Positions 20,816 to 30,839 of a DNA stretch of 52,213 bases are shown one piece after another (position 1 is the first letter of the stretch; each line of letters starts with the position of its first letter). The position numbers and the translations under genes are program-made. The DNA is from Bacteroidaceae bacterium (GTDB lineage Bacteria > Bacteroidota > Bacteroidia > Bacteroidales > Bacteroidaceae): contig JAILQO010000030.1 of assembly GCA_024698925.1 (NCBI GenBank), positions 1 to 52,213 on the forward strand, given 5' to 3'. The notes below the pieces were generated by a model. It ran no database searches. It saw nothing but the letters and a program-made list of their open reading frames with translations, and was not told the origin of the DNA.

Positions 20816-23017
20816 TTACTTCATCTTATCTTTGAACCAGTCCGTAATGCTACGGTAGAGGTGAAGGCGTGTGTTGCCGCCATAGATGCTGTGGTTGCGA
20901 TTGGTATAGACCAGCTGCATGAAGGGCTTGTCTGCCTGCACTAGGGCTTCCACGAACTCGGCGGTGTTGCGATAGTGGACGTTGTCATCGGCCGTGCCGT
21001 GACAGATCAGGAGCGCACCGTGGAGCTGCGAGGCGCGGGTCATGGGGTTGCGGTCATAGCCTTTGGGGTTCTCCTTGGGTGTGCGCATATAACGCTCGGT
21101 ATAGACTGTGTCGTAGAAGCGGTAGTTGGTAACAGGCGCTACGGCCACACCGGCTGCGAAGACACCACGACCCTCGGCCATGGACATCAGGGTGTTGAAG
21201 CCGCCATACGACCATCCCCAGATGCCGATGCGGTTCTTGTCCACATAGGGGAGAGAGCCGAGGTAGAGGGCTGTTTCCACCTGGTCCTTGGACTCGAGAT
21301 CGCCCAGATTCAGATAGGTCTGCTTCTCGAACTCAGCACCACGGCCTCCGGTTCCGCGACCGTCCACACAGACGCAGATGAAGCCTTGCTGGGCCAGATA
21401 GCGCTCGAACATGCAGCCGCCCATGTTGCCCACGTTCCATTGGTCCAGCACCTGCTGGGAGCCCGGGCCGCTGTACTGGTACATCACGACGGGGTATTTC
21501 TTGGAGGCGGAGAAGTCGGCTGGCTTGACCATATAGCCGTTGAGCTCGACGCCCTCGCCAGTCTTGAACGTAAAGAACTCGGGCTTGGGGAGCTGGGCGC
21601 TCATGGCGGAGAGCTTATCGACCAGGTCGGCGTTGTCAACGAGGGTCTTGAGGGTCTTGCCCTTGGCGTCGCAGAGAGTCACGATGGGGGGCGTGGTGAC
21701 GTTGCTGAAGGTATTGATGAAGTAGCGGAAGTTCTTGGAGAAGATGGCGCTGTTAGTGCCTTGCTGCTGGCTGAGCTTGGTGACCTTGCCTTTGGCGTCG
21801 GCGCGATAAACGGCCTGATAGATAGCGCCTTCCTGGTTGCCGGCGAAGAAGCAGTCACCCGTCTGGGGATTGTAGCCGTAGAAGGCTTTGACGACGAAGT
21901 CGCCCTGTGTGATCTGGCGGCGAAGGGTGCCGTTGAGGTCGTAGAGATAGAGGTGGTTGAAGCCGCTACGCTCGCTGGCGAGGACAAAGCCGTCGGCAAA
22001 GAGCTGCAGGTTCTTGTAGGGCTCCTCGGTGACGTACTTGTCCATCTGGTCGCGCACAATGAGCTTGCACTCGGTGGAGCGCGGGTTGGCGGCGTAGATG
22101 TTCAGGCGGTCCTGATGGCGGTTCTGGGTGAGAATCAACAGCTTCTCGGGGTTGCTGGTGAACTGGATGCGGGGGACGTAGCCGTCAGCCTCGAGCGGCA
22201 GTTTCATCTGCAGGATGCGGTGGCTCTTAATGTCATACGTGTGGACGGTGACGCGGGAATTCTGCTCGCCGGCCATCGGGTATTTGTAAGAATAAATGCC
22301 AGGATAGGTGGCGAACTCATCGCGCGAGGGATTGGTGCTACGATAGAGCGGGAACGAGAACTCGGGGACTTCGCTCTCGTCGTAGCGGATCCAAGCCAGC
22401 ATCGAGTTGTCGGCATTGAAATCAAAAGCGCGCGAGAAGGTGAATTCCTCTTCGTTGACCCAGTCGGGCTTGCCGTTGATAACCTTGTTGTACTCGCCGT
22501 CCTTCGTGACCTGAATCTCGCTGTTGCCGTAGAGCAACTTCACGAGGAAGATATTGTTGTCACGAACGAAGGCAACCATATTGCCGTCGGGGGAGAAAGC
22601 GGGAACCTCCTGTGGGCCGCCCTCGGAAAGCGGCTCGAGGGTACGGTTGCGCACATTATATATATAATAGGTGGCTGTAGCGGAATGGCGGTAGATGCCG
22701 TGACGGTCTGTCTGGATAAGGATATTCTGCTCGTTGGGACTCATGATATAGTCAGAGAAACTCTCGATGCGGACGTCGCCACGGGTGTTGTTGACATCGA
22801 AGAGAACGGCAGTTTCTTCACCAGTCTGGAATGAATAGGCGGTAATCTTGCGGCCATCGGAACGGGCATACCGTTCGCCATCGGCCAATGGACGGACACC
22901 CGAAACGCCTTTGGCGGAATAAATGCCGCGTGAAATGTCCTCAAGGGTTAGGTTATCGGCTGAAACAGGCAGTAGCCAGACGCAAAATGCAAAGAATGGT
23001 AAGATGAAGCGTTTCAT
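20816..23017 (-). CDS. Dipeptidyl peptidase IV (S9B)
   Basis: 733 residues with a cleavable signal peptide (MKRFILPFFAFCVWLLPVSA). The N-terminal eight-bladed propeller (about 30-480) carries the S9B glutamate motif DWVNEEEF (about residue 210), which binds the free N-terminus of the substrate. The C-terminal alpha/beta-hydrolase contains the nucleophile serine in GWSYGG, the aspartate in GTADDNVH and the histidine in NRNHSIYGG. DPP-IV releases Xaa-Pro dipeptides in the periplasm, in line with peptide and amino acid use suggested by nearby pepD, gdhA and serine dehydratase genes. It leads a two-gene unit with the cyclophilin lipoprotein. Confidence 0.95.
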   Translation of the reverse strand: MKRFILPFFAFCVWLLPVSADNLTLEDISRGIYSAKGVSGVRPLADGERYARSDGRKITAYSFQTGEETAVLFDVNNTRGDVRIESFSDYIMSPNEQNILIQTDRHGIYRHSATATYYIYNVRNRTLEPLSEGGPQEVPAFSPDGNMVAFVRDNNIFLVKLLYGNSEIQVTKDGEYNKVINGKPDWVNEEEFTFSRAFDFNADNSMLAWIRYDESEVPEFSFPLYRSTNPSRDEFATYPGIYSYKYPMAGEQNSRVTVHTYDIKSHRILQMKLPLEADGYVPRIQFTSNPEKLLILTQNRHQDRLNIYAANPRSTECKLIVRDQMDKYVTEEPYKNLQLFADGFVLASERSGFNHLYLYDLNGTLRRQITQGDFVVKAFYGYNPQTGDCFFAGNQEGAIYQAVYRADAKGKVTKLSQQQGTNSAIFSKNFRYFINTFSNVTTPPIVTLCDAKGKTLKTLVDNADLVDKLSAMSAQLPKPEFFTFKTGEGVELNGYMVKPADFSASKKYPVVMYQYSGPGSQQVLDQWNVGNMGGCMFERYLAQQGFICVCVDGRGTGGRGAEFEKQTYLNLGDLESKDQVETALYLGSLPYVDKNRIGIWGWSYGGFNTLMSMAEGRGVFAAGVAVAPVTNYRFYDTVYTERYMRTPKENPKGYDRNPMTRASQLHGALLICHGTADDNVHYRNTAEFVEALVQADKPFMQLVYTNRNHSIYGGNTRLHLYRSITDWFKDKMK

Positions 23018-23051
23018 GTAAAAAATTTCTTTTAGTTGACGTTTTCCAAGG

Positions 23052-23083
23052 CAAAGGTAGCAAAAAGTTTCCGACCCGACAAA
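23052..23083 (-). promoter_or_regulatory. Promoter of the DPP-IV unit
   Basis: On the minus strand, TTTG (23083-23080), 20 nt, then TACCTTTG (23059-23052): consensus match and spacing. Leader about 28 nt. Confidence 0.75.
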
Positions 23084-23176
23084 ATTTTTATCCCTTTTGC
23101 TTCGTTTTTTCTCTAAATAGTGTTCAAACCGTTCAAGAGGCCGCTCTGGGCGGAGATGTAAAAAAGTCGGTTTTCT

Positions 23177-23207
23177 TTTGCTGAGAATGGATTTTTACGT
23201 ACTTTTG
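23177..23207 (+). promoter_or_regulatory. gdhA promoter
   Basis: TTTG (23177-23180), 19 nt, then TACTTTTG (23200-23207). Leader about 43 nt. Confidence 0.75.
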
Positions 23208-23256
23208 CGCAAGAATAACTAATCGATTTAACTAATTAATAAAACCTCTTTACATC

Positions 23257-24594
23257 ATGAAGATCGAAACGATTATGGCAAATCTGGAGGCCAAACATCC
23301 AGGCGAGAGAGAGTACTTGCAGGCGGTGCGTGAAGTGCTGATGAGTATCGAAGAAGTGTATAACCAACATCCTGAATTCGAACGGGCTAAGCTGATTGAA
23401 CGGCTGGTGGAGCCGGAACGTATTATTACATTCCGCGTGCCTTGGGTGGATGACAAAGGCGAGGTGCAGGTCAATCTCGGCTATCGTGTACAGTTCAACA
23501 GCGCGATAGGTCCCTACAAGGGCGGCCTTCGCTTCCATGCAAGCGTGAATTTGAGTATATTGAAGTTCCTTGGGTTTGAGCAGACGTTCAAGAATGCGCT
23601 CACGACCTTGCCAATGGGTGGTGGAAAGGGCGGCTCGGACTTCAGCCCGCGCGGCAAGAGTGATGCTGAGATCATGCGCTTCTGTCAGGCGTTCATGAGC
23701 GAGTTGTACCGCTATATCGGTCCTGAGATTGATGTCCCTGCAGGCGATATCGGTGTGGGTGCACGTGAGATTGGCTACCTGTTTGGACAATACAAGAAGC
23801 TGACGCGCGACTGGAGCGGTGTGCTGACGGGTAAGGGACTCGAATACGGAGGCTCTCTGGTACGTCCTGAAGCGACGGGATTTGGCGGTCTCTATTTCGT
23901 GAACGAGATGCTGAATACACACGGCAAGGACATTCAGGGCAAGACGGTGGCTATCAGCGGCTTCGGTAATGTCGCGTGGGGCGCTGCTACCAAAGCGACG
24001 CAGTTGGGCGCCAAAGTCATCACCATTAGCGGCCCTGATGGCTATATCTATGACCCCGAAGGCATCAGCGGCGAGAAGATTGACTATTTGCTGGAGCTCC
24101 GCAATAGCGGCAATGATATCTGCGAGCCCTACGCCGAGGAATTTCCTGAGGCGACGTTCTATGCCGGCAGGAAACCGTGGGAGGTCAAGTGTGACATCGC
24201 GCTACCTTGTGCGACGCAGAACGAACTGAACGGCGAGGATGCCAAACAGCTGATTGCCAATGGTGTGCAATGCGTTGGCGAGATTTCCAATATGGGCTGT
24301 ACGCCTGAGGCTATCGACGCGTTCTTTGCCGCCAAGATGATTTTTGCACCAGGCAAGGCCGTCAATGCCGGTGGTGTGGCGACAAGCGGTTTGGAGATGA
24401 GCCAGAATGCGATGCACATCAGCTGGAGTGCAGAGGAAGTGGACCAGCGTCTGCATAAGATCATGCACGCCATTCATGCCCAATGCGTGAAGTACGGCAC
24501 CGAGCCTGACGGATATGTAAACTACGTGAAAGGTGCCAACATAGCCGGCTTCATGAAGGTGGCCAAGGCGATGATGGCTCAAGGAATTGTCTGA
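23257..24594 (+). CDS. gdhA: NADP-type glutamate dehydrogenase
   Basis: 445 residues, the hexameric type. It interconverts 2-oxoglutarate plus ammonia and glutamate. Substrate-binding segments are GPYKGGLRFHASVN and the active-site lysine motif PMGGGKGGSDF (about residue 124); the dinucleotide fold has ISGFGNVAWGAA. The ending NIAGFMKVAKAMMAQG is typical. Coenzyme choice is taken from similarity to NADP-linked Bacteroidales enzymes. The gene has its own promoter and ends on the base next to the stop codon of the convergent serine dehydratase gene, with no terminator between. Confidence 0.95.
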   Translation: MKIETIMANLEAKHPGEREYLQAVREVLMSIEEVYNQHPEFERAKLIERLVEPERIITFRVPWVDDKGEVQVNLGYRVQFNSAIGPYKGGLRFHASVNLSILKFLGFEQTFKNALTTLPMGGGKGGSDFSPRGKSDAEIMRFCQAFMSELYRYIGPEIDVPAGDIGVGAREIGYLFGQYKKLTRDWSGVLTGKGLEYGGSLVRPEATGFGGLYFVNEMLNTHGKDIQGKTVAISGFGNVAWGAATKATQLGAKVITISGPDGYIYDPEGISGEKIDYLLELRNSGNDICEPYAEEFPEATFYAGRKPWEVKCDIALPCATQNELNGEDAKQLIANGVQCVGEISNMGCTPEAIDAFFAAKMIFAPGKAVNAGGVATSGLEMSQNAMHISWSAEEVDQRLHKIMHAIHAQCVKYGTEPDGYVNYVKGANIAGFMKVAKAMMAQGIV

Positions 24595-25800
24595 TTAGTC
24601 TTCGCTGAGTTTGGCAAGGCCGCCCTCGGATGTTTCTTTGTAGAGCGAAGGTAGGTCTTTGCCTGTCTGTTTCATCACGCGAACAACGCGATCGAAACTG
24701 ACACGATGCTGCCCGTCTGAAAGGGAAGCATAGAAATTGGCATCAAGGGCACGGGCTGCGGCAAAGGCGTTGCGCTCGATGCAAGGAATCTGTACCAGAC
24801 CGCAGACGGGGTCGCAAGTCATGCCGAGGTGATGCTCCAACCCCATCTCGGCAGCGTATTCTATTTGTGCCACACTGCCGCCAAATAGCTGGCATGCGGC
24901 GGCGGAGGCCATTGCGCTGGCAACACCCACCTCGCCCTGACAGCCTACGTCGGCACCTGAAATACTGGCATTATGTTTGACGAGATTGCCGATGAGACCC
25001 GCGGTGGCCAGCGCATGGAGGATGCGCTCCTCGGAGAAGGTGTGGTTGTGTCCTAAATGATAGAGCACGGCGGGAAGGACGCCACAGGAGCCACAAGTGG
25101 GAGCGGTAACGATCAGGCCGCCGGAGGCGTTCTCCTCGCTCACGGCTAGGGCGTAGGCATAGACTAAGCCGGAACTTTGCAGATTGGCTTTGTAGCCCTT
25201 TGCTTTGGTATAATAAATAGGTGCTTTGCGTTGCAGACCCAGCGGGCCGGGCAGGACGCCTTCGTGGTCAACGCCGCGTTCTACGGCTTCCTGCATGACG
25301 CGCCACACCTCGCGCAAGTAGTCCCAAATAGCCGGGCCTTCGCTCTGCTCGACATACTCCCAGAAGGCGTGACCCGTCTGCTGGCACCACGCTATGATTT
25401 CCTTCATCGTGTTGAGGGGATAAATCGATGGCTCCGGGGCGGCAGTTGATGAATCCCCTTCGGAAAGTGCACCACCACCCACGCTATAGACTGTCCATTC
25501 GTCAAAGAGGCTTCCATCGGGCTGGCGAACGGCAAACTTCATGCCGTTGGGATGGAAGGGGAGGAAGACGGTTGGTTCCCAATGAAGGGTGACGGTTCCC
25601 TTCGGTTCAAGGACGCGAAAGATAGCGACATCCGTCATGTGGCCCTTGCCGGTTGCGGCGAGGGAACCATAGAGCGTTACATCGAAAGCTGTAGCCTCGG
25701 GATGACGTTCAAGATACTGAATGGCAGCGGCTTGCGGGCCCATCGTATGGCTACTGGAGGGCCCGATGCCGATGCGATATAGTTCTCGTAGCGATTGCAA
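24595..25800 (-). CDS. sdaA: L-serine dehydratase (L-serine ammonia-lyase), iron-sulfur type
   Basis: 401 residues as a single chain joining the usual beta and alpha parts. The N-terminal domain has the serine-site motif [10 protein letters not shown]; the catalytic half has [12 protein letters not shown] and [16 protein letters not shown], which supply the cysteines of the [4Fe-4S] cluster. It converts L-serine to pyruvate and ammonia. It is the last gene of a minus-strand group behind prs (21-nt gap). Ammonia release here and gdhA next door fit shared amino acid catabolism, although the genes converge and are separately transcribed. Confidence 0.92.
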   Translation of the reverse strand: MQSLRELYRIGIGPSSSHTMGPQAAAIQYLERHPEATAFDVTLYGSLAATGKGHMTDVAIFRVLEPKGTVTLHWEPTVFLPFHPNGMKFAVRQPDGSLFDEWTVYSVGGGALSEGDSSTAAPEPSIYPLNTMKEIIAWCQQTGHAFWEYVEQSEGPAIWDYLREVWRVMQEAVERGVDHEGVLPGPLGLQRKAPIYYTKAKGYKANLQSSGLVYAYALAVSEENASGGLIVTAPTCGSCGVLPAVLYHLGHNHTFSEERILHALATAGLIGNLVKHNASISGADVGCQGEVGVASAMASAAACQLFGGSVAQIEYAAEMGLEHHLGMTCDPVCGLVQIPCIERNAFAAARALDANFYASLSDGQHRVSFDRVVRVMKQTGKDLPSLYKETSEGGLAKLSED

Positions 25801-25821
25801 GATGAATGGGAAAAAGTGGAA

Positions 25822-26751
25822 TTACAGGAGATATTGGCTGCTGATACTCTGGTTGTCCTCCACGCGGCGGATGGTCTCGGCAATCAGGTCGGCGATAGTG
25901 ATTTGTTTCACCTTGGCGCAACGGTTGGAGTAGGGGATGGAGTCGGTGAAGACCATTTCCTCCAACTGGCTGGCCTGGACGCGCTCGCTGGCAGGACCGC
26001 TCATGACGCAATGGCTGGCGATAGCGCGGACGCTGCGTGCGCCGTTCTCCATCATCAGATCTGCAGCCTTGGTGATGGTACCGGCTGTATCCACCATATC
26101 ATCAATCAGCACGACGTTGGCATCTGTTACATCACCGATAATCTGCATGGAAGCCACTTCGTTGGGGCGGCGGCGGGTCTTGTTGCAGAGTACGAGGGGG
26201 CAACCAAAATGCTTAGCGTAGGACGAAGCGCGCTTGGAGCCGCCGACGTCGGGCGTGGCGATGACGAGATTCTCAAGCTTCAAGCTCTCGATGTACGGTA
26301 CCATGACGCTGGAGGCGTAGAGGTGATCTACGGGCACATCGAAGAAGCCTTGCTCCTGATCGGCGTGAAGGTCCATGGTGATGAGGCGGTTGATGCCAGC
26401 CACACTGAGCATATCTGCCACCAGCTTGGCACCGATCGCGACGCGCGGTTGGTCCTTACGGTCTTGTCGAGCCCAGCCAAAATAAGGTATGACGGCATTG
26501 ATGGAACGGGCGGATGCGCGCTTGGCGGCATCAATCATCAGAAGAAGCTCCATCAAGTTGTCGGAATTGGGGAAGGTGCTTTGCACGAGGAAGACGTCGC
26601 GGCCGCGAACGGTCTCATCGTAGCAAACTGAAAACTCGCCGTCGGCAAAACGAGTGACATTGACTTTGCCCATTTCGATGCCGAGGCTTGCACAAATCTT
26701 TTCAGTCAGATAGCGGGTGGCTGTGCCCGAGAAAACGAGGAAGTTGCTCAT
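25822..26751 (-). CDS. prs: Ribose-phosphate pyrophosphokinase
   Basis: 309 residues. It makes PRPP from ribose 5-phosphate and ATP for nucleotide, histidine and tryptophan synthesis. Key segments are FPNSDNLMELLLMIDAAKRASA, the metal and ATP site YFGWARQDRKDQPR, DLHADQEQGFFDVPVDHLY, and the PRPP-binding loop VVLIDDMVDTAGTI. It lies between the ThiE-like gene and sdaA, with 42-nt and 21-nt gaps. Confidence 0.97.
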   Translation of the reverse strand: MSNFLVFSGTATRYLTEKICASLGIEMGKVNVTRFADGEFSVCYDETVRGRDVFLVQSTFPNSDNLMELLLMIDAAKRASARSINAVIPYFGWARQDRKDQPRVAIGAKLVADMLSVAGINRLITMDLHADQEQGFFDVPVDHLYASSVMVPYIESLKLENLVIATPDVGGSKRASSYAKHFGCPLVLCNKTRRRPNEVASMQIIGDVTDANVVLIDDMVDTAGTITKAADLMMENGARSVRAIASHCVMSGPASERVQASQLEEMVFTDSIPYSNRCAKVKQITIADLIAETIRRVEDNQSISSQYLL

Positions 26752-26793
26752 TGTTGGGAGGGTGGTATAATAGATTCTGATAATGTTTGCTAC

Positions 26794-27399
26794 TTATTCT
26801 GCAGCCTTGCGCAGTTTGCGGAAGTGTGCGATGACTTCTTTGTAATCCAGACCCGAATGAATATTGAAGCGTGTCCATAGGTCGCCGAGAACAACGGCAC
26901 CGCCGAAGCCATAGTCCTTCAGCAGCGGTAGTGTTTCGCTCTTGACACCGCCTGCGGCCATCACCTTGCGGTCAATGATACCGGCGCGGGTGGCGTCGTG
27001 CAATTGCTGTGGCGTGTAGGCGGAGTGACGGTCGGGGTAGGAGATACTATCGAACACGGGGGAGAGGAAAACGTAGTCCAGATTGGCGCGATCGTGCAGC
27101 TCTTCCAGAGAGTGCATTGAGCGGCTTTGAGTACCGTGATAGTTCTGAGGCAGCTGGTTGTGTTGCTGACTGAGATGGATGCCACGCAGGCCAAACTCTT
27201 CGACGAGGTAGAAATGATTATGCACGACGATGCGGTTGTGCCATTGCTCAGGGATCAGCGAGAGCAGGCGCTCGGAGTAGATTGGCTCGGAGTCCGGCTT
27301 GCGCATGTGGAACAAATCAAGTCCTTCTTCGAAGAGGGCCGTGATAATCGTATCTTCCTCAACGAAGAAATCAGGGGTGGATAGAAGTATGAGTTTCAT
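26794..27399 (-). CDS. Thiamine phosphate synthase-like (ThiE/TenI) protein
   Basis: 201 residues folding as a TIM barrel of the ThiE/TenI superfamily. Visible segments are GLDLFHMRKPDSEP (first phosphate-side loop), HNHFYLVEEFGLRGIHLSQ, LDYVFLSPVFDSISYPD and the phosphate-binding MAAGGVKSETLPLLKDYGFGGAVVLGDLW. ThiE couples the pyrimidine and thiazole halves of thiamine; TenI forms isomerise thiazole tautomers. The short form, with no other thi genes nearby, means the reaction cannot be fixed, so no symbol is given. It probably starts the unit that continues with prs and sdaA. Confidence 0.75.
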   Translation of the reverse strand: MKLILLSTPDFFVEEDTIITALFEEGLDLFHMRKPDSEPIYSERLLSLIPEQWHNRIVVHNHFYLVEEFGLRGIHLSQQHNQLPQNYHGTQSRSMHSLEELHDRANLDYVFLSPVFDSISYPDRHSAYTPQQLHDATRAGIIDRKVMAAGGVKSETLPLLKDYGFGGAVVLGDLWTRFNIHSGLDYKEVIAHFRKLRKAAE

Positions 27400-27419
27400 A
27401 TACTATCTGAATTTGCGGG

Positions 27420-27427
27420 CAAAAGTA
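27420..27427 (-). promoter_or_regulatory. -7 element before the ThiE-like gene
   Basis: On the minus strand TACTTTTG (27427-27420), 20 nt before the ATG; the -33 position falls next to the terminator hairpin at 27453-27477 and has no TTTG. Confidence 0.4.
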
Positions 27428-27452
27428 CAAAATAATGCTGAGAAAAACGAAG

Positions 27453-27477
27453 AAAAGCGCGAAATCTTCGCGCTTTT
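27453..27477. terminator. Terminator after the tricorn-like gene
   Basis: AAAAGCGCGAA (27453-27463) pairs perfectly with TTCGCGCTTTT (27467-27477). It is palindromic with A/T runs at both ends, so it can act in both directions. It lies 15 nt after the stop codon of the long minus-strand series. Confidence 0.85.
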
Positions 27478-27492
27478 TCTTCACTTGGTGGC

Positions 27493-30400
27493 TTATTTGC
27501 CTTTTAACATCACTTCAACGGCTTTCTCCAGTTGCAGGTCACGGCCGAAGAGCAGATCCTGCGGCTGGCTGACAATGAGGATGTCCGGCTCCAGCTGTTG
27601 GTTCTCGAGATACTTGCCGCGACGGTCTTTCATCCCCACCTCAGGAATGCCGAATGTAATGTCATCAATAGACTCCCACCACACGGCAGTCATCGTGCCA
27701 GGGATGGGTGCGCCGATCAACTGGCCGATACCCAACTCCTTGTAAAGCCAGGGGGTGCCGTGGGCGTTGCTGTAATCGTCCTCGCAGATAAGCATACAAG
27801 AAGGCTTGGTCCACCGGTTGTAAGGATCGTTACCGATGTACTGTTCACGCGGGGTATAGGTAGCCACCGTCGTTCCGGAGAGCAGCTCGCAGACATCATT
27901 ATGGAGCCATCCGCCGCCGTTATGGCGAACATCTACGATGACGGCATCGCGTGTGCGGTTCTTCTCCGAGAGTAGCTTGCGATATAGCTCATGGAAACTA
28001 CCCGTGTTCATCTTCTCAATATGAACGTACGCCAGCTTGCCCTTGGACAAACTATCGACTAACTTCTCATTGCGCTCAACCCAACGACGATAGAGGGCGT
28101 CACCAACGGATGTCTCGAGTCGTACGGTATAATCCTTTGTCTCGCCTTTGGCACTCTTGATGGTGAGGCGTGTGTAGCGTCCGGCTTTGCCACTTAAGAG
28201 CGGGTAGTAGTCTTTGCCGGCTTCAATCTTCTTTCCATCGATGTGGGTAATGATAGAGCCTGCGCCAATACCTTTTTGGCGTGTCAGCGGAGTCCCAGGC
28301 AACAGTTCGGCAATGCGAAGTCCGTCGCCATCGTAGTCTTCGTCCAGAAAGGCGCCGAGGTTGGCGGTTGTGAGTGTATTGCCCGTACCATTGGGATAAT
28401 AGCGGCAGCCTGTGTGAGAGACGTTGAGCTCGCCGAGCAATTCGGAGCACATCTCAGCGAAGTCGCGATTGTTATTGATGTGCGGTAGGAAGCGGGCATA
28501 GCGCTTGTGGAGCATCTGCCAGTCGGCGCCGTTCATGTCAGGGTCGTACAGTTTCTCGAGGGTCTGAAGCCAGATGTGCTCGAAAGTCTGTTCACGCCAT
28601 CCTGCGGGGTAGTCGTTGTGGAAACACTCGAAATCCACGTCGCTGATCCTGCCGCCGCCAATATCGAGCTTCTTAATGCGGCCGCCTTGAGCATAGTAAG
28701 CGGTGGCGTAGTCGCTGGTCAGGTCGAAGTCGGAGAATGATACCCCTTGGGTCTTGATGATCGTGGAACCCTTGTCGAGGTCGCGTTCCCAAAGCGCAGA
28801 ACCGTTGGGGTAGTTGCTGGCAACGTAGTAGAGTTTCGTGCCCTCCTTGTTGACCACAGCATCACCGATGCTGCTACTATTGAAGGTAAGGCGTATGGTA
28901 CGAAGTTCGAGGTCGTCAAGATTGAAGTCGGGGTTGGCAGCTTTGATGCTGTCGGCCTTAGCCTTCTCCTTCTCTTCCTTCTCCTTTTTCTCCTTTTCCT
29001 TCTCGTCGGCCTTCTTCTTCTGCTCGTCGCTCATCTTGGCGCGTTTCTTCTCGGCCTTCTCTTTCTCTTTCTTGTCTTTCTCTTCCTGAGCCTTCTTCTC
29101 CTTATCCTTGGCCTCCTTCTCGGCCTCGTCGAAGCGCTCGCGTTCCTCCTTGTTCAGGTGGAAGCGCTCGTAGGCTTCATCGTTGAGGAACGTCACATAA
29201 AGGTCACGTTCTGCACCCCATGAACCGTGGCTTCGCATGCCGGCGCGGTCGCTTTGGAAGATGAAGGCTTTGCCGCCAAGAATCCAACGTGGGCTGGATT
29301 CTTCGTAACCGGAGTTCGTGAGGTTGGTGATCTTGCCCTTCCCATCGGCTTGTAACAGCACAATATCCGTGAGATTCCAGCCTCCCGAACCGATATATTG
29401 TGAGAGGATGTACTTGGAATTGGGGCTCCAGGAGAAGGTCTGATCGCCATCGCGATAGGAATACTGGAACTTGCCAGGCATGACGGTGGTGATGGCTTTG
29501 GATTTGGCGTCCATGACGCACACCTCCTGGCGGTTACGCAAGAATGCAATCTTCTTGCCATCGGGTGAATACTCCGGTTCGAAGCAGGTCTCATTCTCCG
29601 GCGTGAGGAGCTCTTCCTCAGTCAACTCGGTGGCATAGGTGAAGAGTTTCTCGTCCTTGTCCTTGATACTGACACGATAGAGTCCCCAGCGGCCGTTACG
29701 CTCGCTGTCATATACCAGGCTGCGACCGTCCTCGGAGAAAGAGACGTGGCGCTCGCGGTAGGGCGAGTCGGTGATTTGCTTTGTTGTCTTATAGTCAAGG
29801 CTGGTGACGTAAACATCGCCGCCGAGAATAAACGCGATTTCCTTGCCCTTGGGAGAGTGACACACCTGAGTGGCGCCGCCGCTAAAGACGAAGTGTAGGG
29901 CATCTTTCTCGTTGGAGTCCGCAATGATGTCGATCTTCACTTTCTGCGGTTTTCCGCCTGTGGGGAGCGTGTAAAGCTCACCGTCCCAGGAGAAACAAAG
30001 TGTACCGTCATCGGCAGCAGAGAGATAACGAACAGGCATCTCCTTGAAGGAGGTCAGTTGGCGGGCTTTGGCGTTGGCATCGAGCGTCATGCACCAGACG
30101 TTGAACGTACCATCGGACTCGGAAAGCCAATAGAGCTGGCGGGTGGCGGCAACATAGACGGGACTGCGGTCGTCCGTCTGCGTCGTTGTCAATTGACGAA
30201 AATCCTTGAATCCCTTGCCAGAGACGAGCCACAGGTCGCGTGCGATGGAGCTGGTCATGTGCTTACGCATAGGGTCCTCGTAGCCTTTTACAGCGTCGTA
30301 AATGAGGGAGCCGTCCGGGCCTACTGTGACATTGCCGGCAGAAAGGTCGGAGACGCGTTGCGGTCGAGAACCTTCGCGCGTGTTTACCTTATAAATATGT

Positions 30401-30822
30401 GTATAGGTGCCTGAGGGATACTGACGATTGTCGATGGTCGGTATTCCCGTGGACGTGAACAACACCTCATCCTCATTGAGAAAAGTCAGAGGAACCTCTG
30501 AACCGGAGCTGGTGGTGAGGCGTTTGAGTTCGCCGCCATTGGCACTCATGAGGTATAGATCCATGCTCCCTTCACGCTCGCTGGCAAAGGCTATCTGTTT
30601 ACCAGACGGACTCCATACGGGACGACCATCCCAAGCGGCGTTGCTGGTCAGCTGACGAGCCTGACCGCCTGTTGCGGGAACGATAAACAGATCACCTTTA
30701 TAGGCAAAAGCGATGGTGCGGCCATCGGGGGAGATGGCTGAGGAACGCAGCCAAAGAGGGGAGAGGGCATTGGCCACCACGCTGGTGGCGACCAATGAAA
30801 AGGTTAATAGTATTCTTCTCAT
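27493..30822 (-). CDS. Tricorn-like S41 peptidase with WD40/PD40 propeller
   Basis: 1109 residues with a signal peptide (MRRILLTFSLVATSVVANA). The N-terminal half consists of PD40/TolB-like beta-propeller repeats (SPDGRTIAFAYKGDLFIV, WSPSGKQIAFASERE and others). A highly charged Lys/Glu coiled segment follows at about residues 552-626. Next come the C1 helical region, a PDZ domain (about 870-930) and the S41 catalytic core, with a candidate nucleophile Ser1018 in EDDYSNAHG and the downstream GAPIPGTMTAVWW. Tricorn-type enzymes degrade peptides; here the signal peptide implies the periplasm. It follows the M16 peptidase by 17 nt and ends the eleven-gene series. Confidence 0.88.
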   Translation of the reverse strand: MRRILLTFSLVATSVVANALSPLWLRSSAISPDGRTIAFAYKGDLFIVPATGGQARQLTSNAAWDGRPVWSPSGKQIAFASEREGSMDLYLMSANGGELKRLTTSSGSEVPLTFLNEDEVLFTSTGIPTIDNRQYPSGTYTHIYKVNTREGSRPQRVSDLSAGNVTVGPDGSLIYDAVKGYEDPMRKHMTSSIARDLWLVSGKGFKDFRQLTTTQTDDRSPVYVAATRQLYWLSESDGTFNVWCMTLDANAKARQLTSFKEMPVRYLSAADDGTLCFSWDGELYTLPTGGKPQKVKIDIIADSNEKDALHFVFSGGATQVCHSPKGKEIAFILGGDVYVTSLDYKTTKQITDSPYRERHVSFSEDGRSLVYDSERNGRWGLYRVSIKDKDEKLFTYATELTEEELLTPENETCFEPEYSPDGKKIAFLRNRQEVCVMDAKSKAITTVMPGKFQYSYRDGDQTFSWSPNSKYILSQYIGSGGWNLTDIVLLQADGKGKITNLTNSGYEESSPRWILGGKAFIFQSDRAGMRSHGSWGAERDLYVTFLNDEAYERFHLNKEERERFDEAEKEAKDKEKKAQEEKDKKEKEKAEKKRAKMSDEQKKKADEKEKEKKEKEEKEKAKADSIKAANPDFNLDDLELRTIRLTFNSSSIGDAVVNKEGTKLYYVASNYPNGSALWERDLDKGSTIIKTQGVSFSDFDLTSDYATAYYAQGGRIKKLDIGGGRISDVDFECFHNDYPAGWREQTFEHIWLQTLEKLYDPDMNGADWQMLHKRYARFLPHINNNRDFAEMCSELLGELNVSHTGCRYYPNGTGNTLTTANLGAFLDEDYDGDGLRIAELLPGTPLTRQKGIGAGSIITHIDGKKIEAGKDYYPLLSGKAGRYTRLTIKSAKGETKDYTVRLETSVGDALYRRWVERNEKLVDSLSKGKLAYVHIEKMNTGSFHELYRKLLSEKNRTRDAVIVDVRHNGGGWLHNDVCELLSGTTVATYTPREQYIGNDPYNRWTKPSCMLICEDDYSNAHGTPWLYKELGIGQLIGAPIPGTMTAVWWESIDDITFGIPEVGMKDRRGKYLENQQLEPDILIVSQPQDLLFGRDLQLEKAVEVMLKGK

Positions 30823-30839
30823 TGTCTAGTATTACTGTG

